Shown here: positions 1-7,423 of the stretch, piece after piece
Layout of the letters: each line of letters opens with the position of its first letter
How positions within the stretch are numbered: the stretch's first letter is position 1
Assembly: GCF_029267215.1 (NCBI RefSeq)
Contig: NZ_JARIDH010000068.1
Coordinates: 1 to 64,000 of the forward strand
Direction of reading: 5' to 3'
DNA length: 64,000 nt
Origin: Clostridium sp.
GTDB taxonomy: Bacteria; Bacillota; Clostridia; Clostridiales; Clostridiaceae
Program-made: the position numbers and the translations under genes
The notes under the pieces: model-generated
What the model saw: the letters and a program-made list of their open reading frames with translations, nothing else
What the model was told of the DNA's origin: nothing
Database searches by the model: none

Positions 1-2
1 AC

Positions 3-725
3 ATATATATGCATGAAGATAAAATGAAAAAGCTTGAAAATGAGCCTGAAAAGTTAAAAGAGTACGTTAAAACAGATGAAGAAATCAAAAAGTTAAGGGA
101 AATAAATACAAGACTTAAAGAAGAAGCTAAAAAAATAGATGAAAAAGAAAATAAAAAAGATGAAAATAAGGAACAAGCTTCAAAGAATGAAAATGTAGCA
201 AAGCCTGAAAGTAAAGTTGAAGAAAAGAAATCTGAAACAAAAGTTGAAGAAAATAAGCCTGAAATGAAAGTTGAAGAGAATAAATCTGAAACAAAGGCTG
301 AAGAGAAGAAACCTGAAACGAAGGTTGAAGAGAAGAAATCTGAAACAAAAGTTGAAGAAAATAAGCCTGAAATGAAAGTTGAAGAGAATAAATCTGAAAC
401 AAAGGTTGAAGAAAATAAGCCTGAAATGAAAGTTGAAGAGAAGAAACCTGAAACAAAGGCTGAAGAAAATAAGCCTGAAATGAAGGTTGAAGAGAAGAAA
501 TCTGAAACAAAGGTTGAAGAAAATAAGCCTGAAAGTAAAGTTGAAGAGAATAAATCTGAGACAAAGGTTGAAGAGAGTAAACCTGAAATAAAGGTTGAAG
601 AGAAAAATAACGTATCAACATTACCAAAAACAGGAGAAGCTAATGGACTACCTTATTTAGGAGGAATTTTTGTTTCTTTAGCAGCATTATTAAAGTTAAA
701 TATAAGAAGATTTAAAAAGAATTAG
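3..725 (+). CDS. LPXTG cell-wall-anchored repeat protein, C-terminal part (5' end outside window)
   Basis: The reading frame is open to the left window edge and the first ATG (position 9) has no room for a ribosome site, so this is probably the tail of a larger surface protein. After a short charged helix-prone stretch come about 15 copies of a 9-residue unit of the type KPEMKVEEN (positions 201-605). Then follow the sortase signal LPKTGE (621-638), a hydrophobic segment and a basic tail (RRFKKN). Sortase would cleave between T and G and attach the protein to peptidoglycan. The repeat stretch looks like a highly charged wall-spanning stalk. The ligand-binding domain lies upstream and cannot be named. 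Its neighbours are exported FMN-binding proteins. Confidence 0.85.
   Translation: MYMHEDKMKKLENEPEKLKEYVKTDEEIKKLREINTRLKEEAKKIDEKENKKDENKEQASKNENVAKPESKVEEKKSETKVEENKPEMKVEENKSETKAEEKKPETKVEEKKSETKVEENKPEMKVEENKSETKVEENKPEMKVEEKKPETKAEENKPEMKVEEKKSETKVEENKPESKVEENKSETKVEESKPEIKVEEKNNVSTLPKTGEANGLPYLGGIFVSLAALLKLNIRRFKKN
201..605 (+). repeat. Tandem 27-bp coding repeats
   Basis: About 15 in-frame 27-bp units encode variants of K(P/S)E(M/T/S/I)K(V/A)EE(N/K/S). Units alternate mainly between KPEMKVEEN and KSETKVEEN, which suggests duplication of a two-unit block. Such arrays commonly vary in copy number between strains. Confidence 0.9.
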
Positions 726-779
726 AGTTTTTTTATAAGTACTTTTTATTTAATTTTAATATTATAAGTATATCTTTTT

Positions 780-800
780 GATGAGAATGAAAATCGTTAT
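780..800 (+). promoter_or_regulatory. Fur-box-like operator
   Basis: The stretch reads as three hexamers GAGAAT-GAAAAT-CGTTAT, close to the Fur consensus built from GATAAT repeats. It lies upstream of the exported FMN-binding proteins, which would fit iron control. This is a by-eye match only. Confidence 0.4.
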
Positions 801-851
801 TTTTAATTTGATATGCTTATTAAGTAATAATTTTAATATAACTAATTTGTT

Positions 852-925
852 TATTGCTTTTTCATCTTTTAAGAGAGGTAAGGGGTTAGGAAACCTACTT
901 TTTACTAGAGTTTGAAAAAGCAATA
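852..925 (+). ncRNA. Candidate structured 5' leader RNA
   Basis: A perfect 13-bp stem (TATTGCTTTTTCA at 852-864 with TGAAAAAGCAATA at 913-925) closes a purine-rich interior. The interior contains a smaller hairpin around TAGG-AAA-CCTA (about 887-897). The element ends about 30 nt before the ribosome site of the FMN-binding lipoprotein. There is no uridine run after it, so it is not an ordinary terminator. I do not recognise a known riboswitch consensus. Confidence 0.45.
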
Positions 926-968
926 TTCATTTAAATTAAAAAATAGAAAAATTTTAAGGAGTATTATA

Positions 969-1364
969 ATGAATAAAAAATTGATTTTTTCAATAAGTAC
1001 CATTGCATTAGGAGTAGCACTTTGTGGGTGTTCAAAAGAAAGTGCTAGCATGAAACAAAAAGATACAACTGAAAAGCCAGGAATTACTGCCAGTGCAGAA
1101 GTTTTAAAAGATGGAACTTTTGAAGGCGAAGGAGATGGATTTAATGGAAAAACTAAGGTAGCTGTTCAAGTTAAAGAAGGGGCCATAAAACAAATAGATA
1201 TTTTAAGTTCACATGATGATGAAAGCTATTTAAACGAAGCTAAAGAGTTAATTCCTATAATGATCGAAAAACAAAGTTCAAAGGTTGATTCAATAAGTGG
1301 TGCTACATATAGTTCTAAAGGGATAATTTCAGCTGTGGAAAATGCATTGGAAAATGCTAAGTAG
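969..1364 (+). CDS. FMN-binding domain lipoprotein
   Basis: This is an exported 131-residue protein with one FMN_bind domain. The ATG at 969 is chosen because AAGGAG lies 7 nt upstream and it gives a classic lipoprotein signal with the lipobox LCGC (Cys21). An upstream TTG at 912 has no such support. The motif DSISGATYSS contains the threonine (Thr113) to which ApbE-type enzymes attach FMN through a phosphoester bond in this family. It is followed after 11 nt by the large five-domain paralogue, so the two are probably co-transcribed. The likely role is extracytoplasmic electron transfer at the membrane; donor and acceptor are unknown. No ApbE is in the window. Confidence 0.9.
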   Translation: MNKKLIFSISTIALGVALCGCSKESASMKQKDTTEKPGITASAEVLKDGTFEGEGDGFNGKTKVAVQVKEGAIKQIDILSSHDDESYLNEAKELIPIMIEKQSSKVDSISGATYSSKGIISAVENALENAK

Positions 1365-1375
1365 GGGGAGAATTT

Positions 1376-4300
1376 ATGAAAAATAAATCAAAAATAATTG
1401 CTGGGGGTATTATTATTACAAGTGCAATTGGGGCAACTAGCTTTGCAATAATTGACCCTTATAATATGCTTAAAAATAAAAAAGCAGATATTCAAGAAAA
1501 AAGTTTAAAACTTACAGAAAATATTGAAGAGAATAAAGAGGCTGATGATTCTAAAAAAGAATCAGATAACATGGGTTTAAATGAGATAAAAGATGGAACA
1601 TATTTAGGAGTTTCAAAAGGGTATGGGGGAGAGATTAAGGTAAATGTTACTATAGAGAATGGTAAAATTAAAAATGTTGAAGTAATTTCTCATTCAGAAA
1701 CACCTAGATATTTTGAAAAGGGAAGTAAAGTTATTGAAGGTATATTGAAAGAAAATTCTACTAATGTAGATTCTATTTCAGGAGCTACTTTAACTTCTGA
1801 TGGAATAAAAAATGCTGTTAAAGATGCCTTATCTAAAGCAGGTTTTAAAGTAGAAAAAAATAATAATGAAAAAGATAAATCAAATAAAAGTAGTAAAACT
1901 GTGGATTTAAAAGCTAGTAATAGTAAAAGTACAAGCAGTGTGGACTTAAAAGAATATAAACTTAAAGACGGATCATATATAGGAGAAGCTATAGGTTTTA
2001 AAGGAAATATAAAAGTAAAAGTTATAATTAGTGGTGGTAAATTATCAGATGTTAAAGTAATTAGTCACAATGATGATGCAGAATTTTTTAATAAAGCTAA
2101 AGGGGTAATTATTAAAATATTAAGAAATCAAGGTACTTCAGGGGTTGACACAGTTTCAGGAGCTACATATTCAAGTAGAGGTATATTAAATGCTGTTAAT
2201 TCAGCTTTGAATAAGGTGGCTAAAGAGAATAAGGGAGCTATAAATACTATAAAAATTTCTAATAATACACCTTTAAATTCTACTAGTAGTATTAATGTAA
2301 AAGATATTGTTAAAGGTATTTTAAATCAAAATAGTATTATGATAAGTAGAAATCCAAATAACAATATAAATTTAAAAGATTATAAATTTAAAGATGGAGA
2401 ATATATAGGAGAAGCTAAAGGATTTAATGGAAATATAAAAACAAAAGTTGTAATAAAAAATGGTACATTAGTAAATATTGAAATAGTTAATCATAAAGAT
2501 GATGAAGAGTTTTTCAAAAGTGCTAAAAAATTAATATTTAAAATATTAAAAAATCAAGGAACTACTGGAATTGATGCAGTTTCAGGGGCTACTTATTCAA
2601 GTAATGGAATATTAAACTCAGTTAATGATGCACTTAAAAAAGCAACTAATAAAGAAAGTATTAATAAAGATAATGTAATTGTTTCTAATAAAGATACTAA
2701 TTTATTACAATCCAATAAAGATGTAGCAAATAATAGCAATAAAAAAGAAGATAAAGATAATACAAACAAAGGAATTAGAGATTTATCTAAAGATAATACT
2801 ACAAAAATTGATTTAAATGATAAAGATGTTAAGTTTTTAGATGGTGAGTATATTGGTGTAGGAAGAGGATTCAAAGAAGGTAACATCAAGTCTAAAGTAG
2901 TGATTGAAAATAACAAAATAAAGAGTATAGAGGTTGCGACAATAGAATCTGGAGATTATGGAGATGATGGTGATAATTTTAGAGAAAAAGCTATAAAAGT
3001 GACTGACTATATGATGGGTGAAGATAGACAAAAAGTATTTAATGATTTAATGCTTCACGATAAGCTATACAATGAAATTTTAGATGCGGAAAATTCTTAT
3101 GAAAAAGCAAAAGAATTAACTGGAAAATATGCAGAAAAATTAAAAAATGAATCTAAAAGTGAAAATATAGATTTTTATAGAAAGACTGTTTCTAATGTTG
3201 TAAAAGATTATTTAAAAGAAAAAAATAAAGCTAAGGTTTTTGATGCAGTATCAGGAGCTACATATAGTGCTAAAGGAATAGCTCGTTCAATACAAGATGC
3301 CATGAATAAATCAGCTAATGATTATAAAACTGGAAATACTATAAACAACTTAAAAATAAAAACTCCAAGTAAAAAGAGTATGAATATAAAATTCGAATAT
3401 GCAGATAAAGAAGAAAAATTGGATTTATCAAATTTAAAAGTAATATTATCAACTAAAGATGGAAAAGAAAAAGAAGTTTCATATGATAAATTTAAAGAAA
3501 ATGGAATAGAAATATATGATCAAAAAACAGGAAAACCTGTTTATGATGGAATGAAATTAGATTACAAATCAATTCGTGGTTATGGTATAGATGCTATTAT
3601 TGAGCATAAAAACTCTCTATATAAAGACAAGTTATTAATATTACCAATATTTTCAGATAAAAATTACTTAACTGGAATAGAATATAGTATAGATGAAGGA
3701 AAAACATGGAATAAATTCTTTGATTTAGTAGTACTTTCTAAAAATATAAATTCATTTCAAACAATAAAATTACCTAAAGAGCTTAAAGGTAAAAACATAT
3801 TACTTAGAGTATTATCTGCTAAAAATGATAAATATTTATTACAGCCAGATAAAGAAGGGGAAGTTTTAAAAATTGAAAATAAGAGATATGCTTTAAAGAC
3901 TACTGAGAAAGAAAAATTAAGCAACTATAATATTCCAAGAATTTTTAGTATTGGTTTTGAATTTACAGAAAATGAAAAAGGAAGCAATATTAAAAATTCA
4001 AATTCATCAAATAGTTCAGTTAATAAAGATGAAAAGTATTTAGATGGTGTATACACAGGTTCTGGAATGGGTTACACAACCAAACCTATTAAATCAAAGG
4101 TAACATTTGAAAATAACAAAATAAAAAGTATAGAGGTTGCAACAAAAGAATCTGGAGATTATGGAGATGATGAGATACCTTTTAGAGATAAGGCTATAAA
4201 AGTAGTTGACATCTTAAAGGAGAATCCAGAAAAGGCAATAAATGATGTAATGCTTCTTGATGAAATAACTAATAAAATATTAAGTTCAAAAAATCCTTAT

Positions 4301-5599
4301 GAAACAGGTAAAGAATTAATTGGGGATTATGCAGAAAAGCTTAAAGATGTTGAAAAAGATACCTTTGATGGGCCAACAGTAAAAACTCACACAATAGTAG
4401 CATCATATTTAAAGGAACGCAAAAATTCAATTGCTTTAGATGCTGTTTCAGGGGCTACATATAGTGGTAAGGGAATTATAAAATCTGTAAAAGATGCTAT
4501 GGATAAGTCAGCAAATGACTATAAAACAGGAAATACTGTTAATGACTTAAAAATAAAAACTCCTGGGGAGAAAAATATTTTTGTAGATTTTATTAATTCA
4601 GAGAAAGAGAAAAAATTAGACTTATCAAATTTAAAAGTAATTTTAAGAACTAAAGATGGAAAAGAAAAAGAAGTTCCATATGATAAGTTTAAAGAAAATG
4701 ATATAGAAATTTATAATGAAGAAACAAAAGAACCTATTTTTAATGAAATGATTTTAAATAGAGAAAACTTTAAAGGTATGAATGCCGTAGTTAGACATAA
4801 GAAATCTTTATACAATGATAAATTAACAATAATAAAACATAAAATTAATGATAATTATATAACTGGACTTGAGTATAGTTTAGATAATGGGGTTAAATGG
4901 AATAATGTTTCTAATTTAAAGAAAGTTTATGATGCAAACAATATTCATTTTGAGCAAGAATTAAAAATATCAAAAGAAGATAAGAATAAGGCATCCTTTA
5001 GATTAGTTTCAAAAAATGGAGATAAATACAATTTAGAAATAAAAGAGAAAATAGAAGGAACTAATGGATATTACTATTTAAGCCCAAGAAAAGAGGATCA
5101 AGCAAAAAATAAAAATATTCCAAGTGGATTCTATATAAGATTTAAACATGAAGATACTTCTAAAAGTGAAATATCTAAAAATTTCGAAAATGTAAGTTAT
5201 GTTAGAATATATTTAAATGACTCTCAAATATATAAAAAACATTTAGGAAAATTAAAAGTTGGGGATACTATTGATTGGACAGGTGCCAAGTTTAAATTTA
5301 AAAATAGGCAACAAGAGTCAATAAGAAATATCTTCACAGAGGAAGAGCTTAATAAACTTACAAATAGAGAAGAGTTTGAAAAAAGAGGAAGCATATCTTA
5401 TGAAGATCTTGAAAAGTTAGGTATAGAAATATCACCAAAACAAGGCACTAAAATAACAGATGGTATGATTCCAAGTGATAAAAATTATTCTGAACTTCAA
5501 ATTAAATTAAATTATAAAGGAAAAATTTTAAAAGTTAGAGGTGGAGGAATCAATGGAGATGATGACTTTGCTGGAATATTCTTAAATAAAAAGAATTAA
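1376..5599 (+). CDS. Giant exported protein with five FMN-binding domains
   Basis: This 1407-residue protein has an N-terminal hydrophobic segment (about residues 7-27) that acts as signal or membrane anchor. Five FMN_bind domains each carry the covalent flavinylation motif SGAT, with acceptor threonines at about 138, 264, 406, 629 and 1028. Domains 1-3 are compact and joined by Ser/Asn/Lys linkers. Domains 4 and 5 are longer and each is followed by a copy of an all-beta-like module (LDLSNLKVIL and a later TGxEYS pattern). A unique C-terminal domain covers about 1255-1407. There is no LPXTG signal. The ribosome site is AGGGGGAG. By family knowledge, multi-flavinylated exported proteins carry electrons outside the membrane; the specific acceptor is unknown. 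Confidence 0.88.
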   Translation: MKNKSKIIAGGIIITSAIGATSFAIIDPYNMLKNKKADIQEKSLKLTENIEENKEADDSKKESDNMGLNEIKDGTYLGVSKGYGGEIKVNVTIENGKIKNVEVISHSETPRYFEKGSKVIEGILKENSTNVDSISGATLTSDGIKNAVKDALSKAGFKVEKNNNEKDKSNKSSKTVDLKASNSKSTSSVDLKEYKLKDGSYIGEAIGFKGNIKVKVIISGGKLSDVKVISHNDDAEFFNKAKGVIIKILRNQGTSGVDTVSGATYSSRGILNAVNSALNKVAKENKGAINTIKISNNTPLNSTSSINVKDIVKGILNQNSIMISRNPNNNINLKDYKFKDGEYIGEAKGFNGNIKTKVVIKNGTLVNIEIVNHKDDEEFFKSAKKLIFKILKNQGTTGIDAVSGATYSSNGILNSVNDALKKATNKESINKDNVIVSNKDTNLLQSNKDVANNSNKKEDKDNTNKGIRDLSKDNTTKIDLNDKDVKFLDGEYIGVGRGFKEGNIKSKVVIENNKIKSIEVATIESGDYGDDGDNFREKAIKVTDYMMGEDRQKVFNDLMLHDKLYNEILDAENSYEKAKELTGKYAEKLKNESKSENIDFYRKTVSNVVKDYLKEKNKAKVFDAVSGATYSAKGIARSIQDAMNKSANDYKTGNTINNLKIKTPSKKSMNIKFEYADKEEKLDLSNLKVILSTKDGKEKEVSYDKFKENGIEIYDQKTGKPVYDGMKLDYKSIRGYGIDAIIEHKNSLYKDKLLILPIFSDKNYLTGIEYSIDEGKTWNKFFDLVVLSKNINSFQTIKLPKELKGKNILLRVLSAKNDKYLLQPDKEGEVLKIENKRYALKTTEKEKLSNYNIPRIFSIGFEFTENEKGSNIKNSNSSNSSVNKDEKYLDGVYTGSGMGYTTKPIKSKVTFENNKIKSIEVATKESGDYGDDEIPFRDKAIKVVDILKENPEKAINDVMLLDEITNKILSSKNPYETGKELIGDYAEKLKDVEKDTFDGPTVKTHTIVASYLKERKNSIALDAVSGATYSGKGIIKSVKDAMDKSANDYKTGNTVNDLKIKTPGEKNIFVDFINSEKEKKLDLSNLKVILRTKDGKEKEVPYDKFKENDIEIYNEETKEPIFNEMILNRENFKGMNAVVRHKKSLYNDKLTIIKHKINDNYITGLEYSLDNGVKWNNVSNLKKVYDANNIHFEQELKISKEDKNKASFRLVSKNGDKYNLEIKEKIEGTNGYYYLSPRKEDQAKNKNIPSGFYIRFKHEDTSKSEISKNFENVSYVRIYLNDSQIYKKHLGKLKVGDTIDWTGAKFKFKNRQQESIRNIFTEEELNKLTNREEFEKRGSISYEDLEKLGIEISPKQGTKITDGMIPSDKNYSELQIKLNYKGKILKVRGGGINGDDDFAGIFLNKKN

Positions 5600-5710
5600 A
5601 TCCTTTAATATTTGATTTATTAAAAGTAAAAAAGAAATTTAAATAAAATTATTTAGTTCTTATAACTAGAGTTTTATTTGAAAGATATATAAATTAAATA
5701 TTTACACTTT

Positions 5711-5747
5711 AGGAGAATTTATTTAAAATAAATCCTCCTATTTTTTT
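5711..5747 (+). terminator. Rho-independent terminator
   Basis: A 12-bp stem with one mismatch (AGGAG...CTCCT at its base) is followed by seven T. It lies about 110 bp after the five-domain FMN protein and closes that operon. Confidence 0.8.
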
Positions 5748-5844
5748 ATATTTATTTTATGAAAAGTATGTTTAAGCTAATATAAAATAATTTTAGATGA
5801 AAATAGAGTATATTATCCTAGTTTTTTTATATTATATTTCAAGT

Positions 5845-6024
5845 TTAGGTGCTTTTATTAAGTTTGTCTTTTCTTACATAATATAAGGTCCAAGTAATAT
5901 TGCTTATAATAATTAACATTACAATTAAAGGAGTCCATAAAAATTGTGGGATTATAAATAATATTACAAAGCCTATAACCCAAATAATCATTGAACATAT
6001 TAAATATTTAAGAAATAATTTCAA
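5845..6024 (-). CDS. Small two-helix membrane protein (59 aa)
   Basis: This short open frame starts at TTG (6024) and is preceded by AGGTG about 4 nt upstream. It encodes a mostly hydrophobic protein with two predicted membrane segments (about residues 8-26 and 31-44) and a basic tail ending RKDKLNKST. I do not recognise the family. It sits alone between the FMN-protein terminator and the nucleoside deoxyribosyltransferase. The start codon and coding status are less certain than for longer genes. Confidence 0.5.
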   Translation of the reverse strand: MKLFLKYLICSMIIWVIGFVILFIIPQFLWTPLIVMLIIISNITWTLYYVRKDKLNKST

Positions 6025-6184
6025 ATAATCACCTACTTTAAATAATAGCTTAAAATTTATAAGACTTTTTTCGTAAAATTTTTTTGTTTAATTCAAGTGA
6101 TTGAGAAGAAAAAAGTAAAATTATAAAATATACTTTTATTTTCTTAATTGCTTTTATATAATTCTTAATTCTTTATGGCAAATC

Positions 6185-6616
6185 TTAAAATACTGGACCT
6201 GTATATTCAAATTTTTCTAATTTATCAAAGTCATAAGTTTTTAAAGTTTCTAAAGAATCTATGTAAGAAGTTAAACTATCACTTATCATTAAGTTAACAG
6301 GTTTTCCAGTTAAATTAACTACTATAACTGGCTTTCCACTTGCATATGCATATCCACATTCCCAAGCTGTTCCACTATCTGAGTAATTTCCATTACTTAT
6401 TATTGCAACAACTACATCTGAATTTTTTATTCCTTCTAAATCAGCATTAAAAGTTTCAGTTCTCCATTCTTTAGAACCAAATTCTAATTGGCTTTTTAAT
6501 TCAAATGGTGCAAATACTTCAAATCCTCTTTCTTCTCTTAAAACTTTAAGAACACTGTGCATTCTTTCAAGTTCATCATCATTGAAAAATGGACTAGCTA
6601 AATAAACTTTTTTCAC
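6185..6616 (-). CDS. Nucleoside 2-deoxyribosyltransferase
   Basis: This 143-residue cytosolic enzyme swaps the base on 2'-deoxyribonucleosides in purine/pyrimidine salvage. The family signature is clear: an N-terminal beta strand VYLASPFF, the segment NSDVVVAI with the conserved Asp67, and SGTAWECGYA with the nucleophilic Glu86. The length matches the short single-domain family. It starts with MKKVYLASP behind GGAGGG. It lies just downstream of, and on the same strand as, the MarR gene at 6741-7187, with 124 bp between them, so it may have its own promoter. Which bases it prefers cannot be read from the sequence. Confidence 0.9.
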   Translation of the reverse strand: MKKVYLASPFFNDDELERMHSVLKVLREERGFEVFAPFELKSQLEFGSKEWRTETFNADLEGIKNSDVVVAIISNGNYSDSGTAWECGYAYASGKPVIVVNLTGKPVNLMISDSLTSYIDSLETLKTYDFDKLEKFEYTGPVF

Positions 6617-6740
6617 GTGTTTCCCTCCAAATAATCATATAGTACTAATATTATAAATGGTAAAGTATATTTTGTCACTTTCAAAGGATTTATAAATATA
6701 AATAAAGAAGACAAGGAGATTTAGGATTATTTATAAAATT

Positions 6741-7187
6741 TTAATTTATTTTTAATAGTATTTCGTTAAGTTTTTTTGTTAGCTCTTCGATTTGAACTAA
6801 ATCTTCAGAAGAAAGTGATGAAATTTTTTCTCTAAGATTTTTTTTGGCAAATTCTCTTTGTTTAGTTGAAAATTCATATCCTTTTTGTGTTATGCCAATT
6901 CTTATAACCCTTCTGTCATTTGGATCTGGGAATCTTTCAACAAAGCCTTCTTTAATGAGTTTATCTATAATTGGAGTCATATTTGACTTTGATATTGATA
7001 AATCTTTTGCAATTTTTGAAACAGAAGCATTTTTACTATATATTAAATAAAAAATAACTTTAGCATGAGATGATGGAATTGATAATCTTTTTATAATATC
7101 ATCATGATTAAAAACTTTTCTGTTTAGAGATAACAACAAAGAATACAACTCATCAGAAGCTAAATTTAAATTTTCTAAATTACTCAT
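6741..7187 (-). CDS. MarR-family transcriptional regulator
   Basis: This 148-residue winged-helix repressor has its DNA-binding core at about residues 45-110: the helix-turn-helix SISKSNMTPIIDKL followed by the wing PNDRRVIRIGITQKG with the conserved DxRR motif. It has an ideal ribosome site AGGAGGTGAAAT. It is divergent from the two-subunit ABC exporter at 7424-11567 across a 236-bp gap that holds a consensus promoter. This is the standard layout for a MarR repressor of a drug exporter. The ligand is unknown. Confidence 0.9.
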   Translation of the reverse strand: MSNLENLNLASDELYSLLLSLNRKVFNHDDIIKRLSIPSSHAKVIFYLIYSKNASVSKIAKDLSISKSNMTPIIDKLIKEGFVERFPDPNDRRVIRIGITQKGYEFSTKQREFAKKNLREKISSLSSEDLVQIEELTKKLNEILLKIN

Positions 7188-7329
7188 TATTTCACCTCCT
7201 ATATTATTTGAAAATTTATTTTAATGTATCAATATTAAAAGTTTTGAATAAAATTTGTAATTTTTATTAACAGCGTTACTTATTAATTTATTTTTAAATT
7301 GTAATATTATTATACTATAAAAATAGTTG

Positions 7330-7377
7330 TTGACATAGAATAGTTATGAAAATATAATTAATATAAAAATATAACTA
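7330..7377 (+). promoter_or_regulatory. SigA-type promoter and possible MarR operator for the ABC exporter
   Basis: TTGACA (7330-7335) and TATAAT (7353-7358) are separated by exactly 17 bp. TAGTTAT (7341-7347) inside the spacer and ATAACTA (7371-7377) downstream form an inverted repeat bracketing the -10 box. That is a plausible MarR binding arrangement. The promoter match is excellent; the operator is inferred. Confidence 0.7.
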
Positions 7378-7423
7378 AATTAGATAGTAAAATTGAAATT
7401 TTATAAAGAAAAGAGGAAGAGTA

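Noticed and set aside
201-605. Regularly spaced 27-bp repeats considered as a CRISPR array
   Set aside because: Units are contiguous, in frame and coding, with no spacers.
127-627. Long minus-strand open frame opposite the LPXTG repeat region
   Set aside because: It is the mirror of the Lys/Glu-rich repeats (Phe/Leu/Gln low-complexity), has no ribosome site and no plausible protein fold.
912-968. Earlier TTG start of the FMN-binding lipoprotein
   Set aside because: It overlaps the leader stem, lacks a ribosome site and destroys the lipoprotein signal that begins at the ATG at 969.
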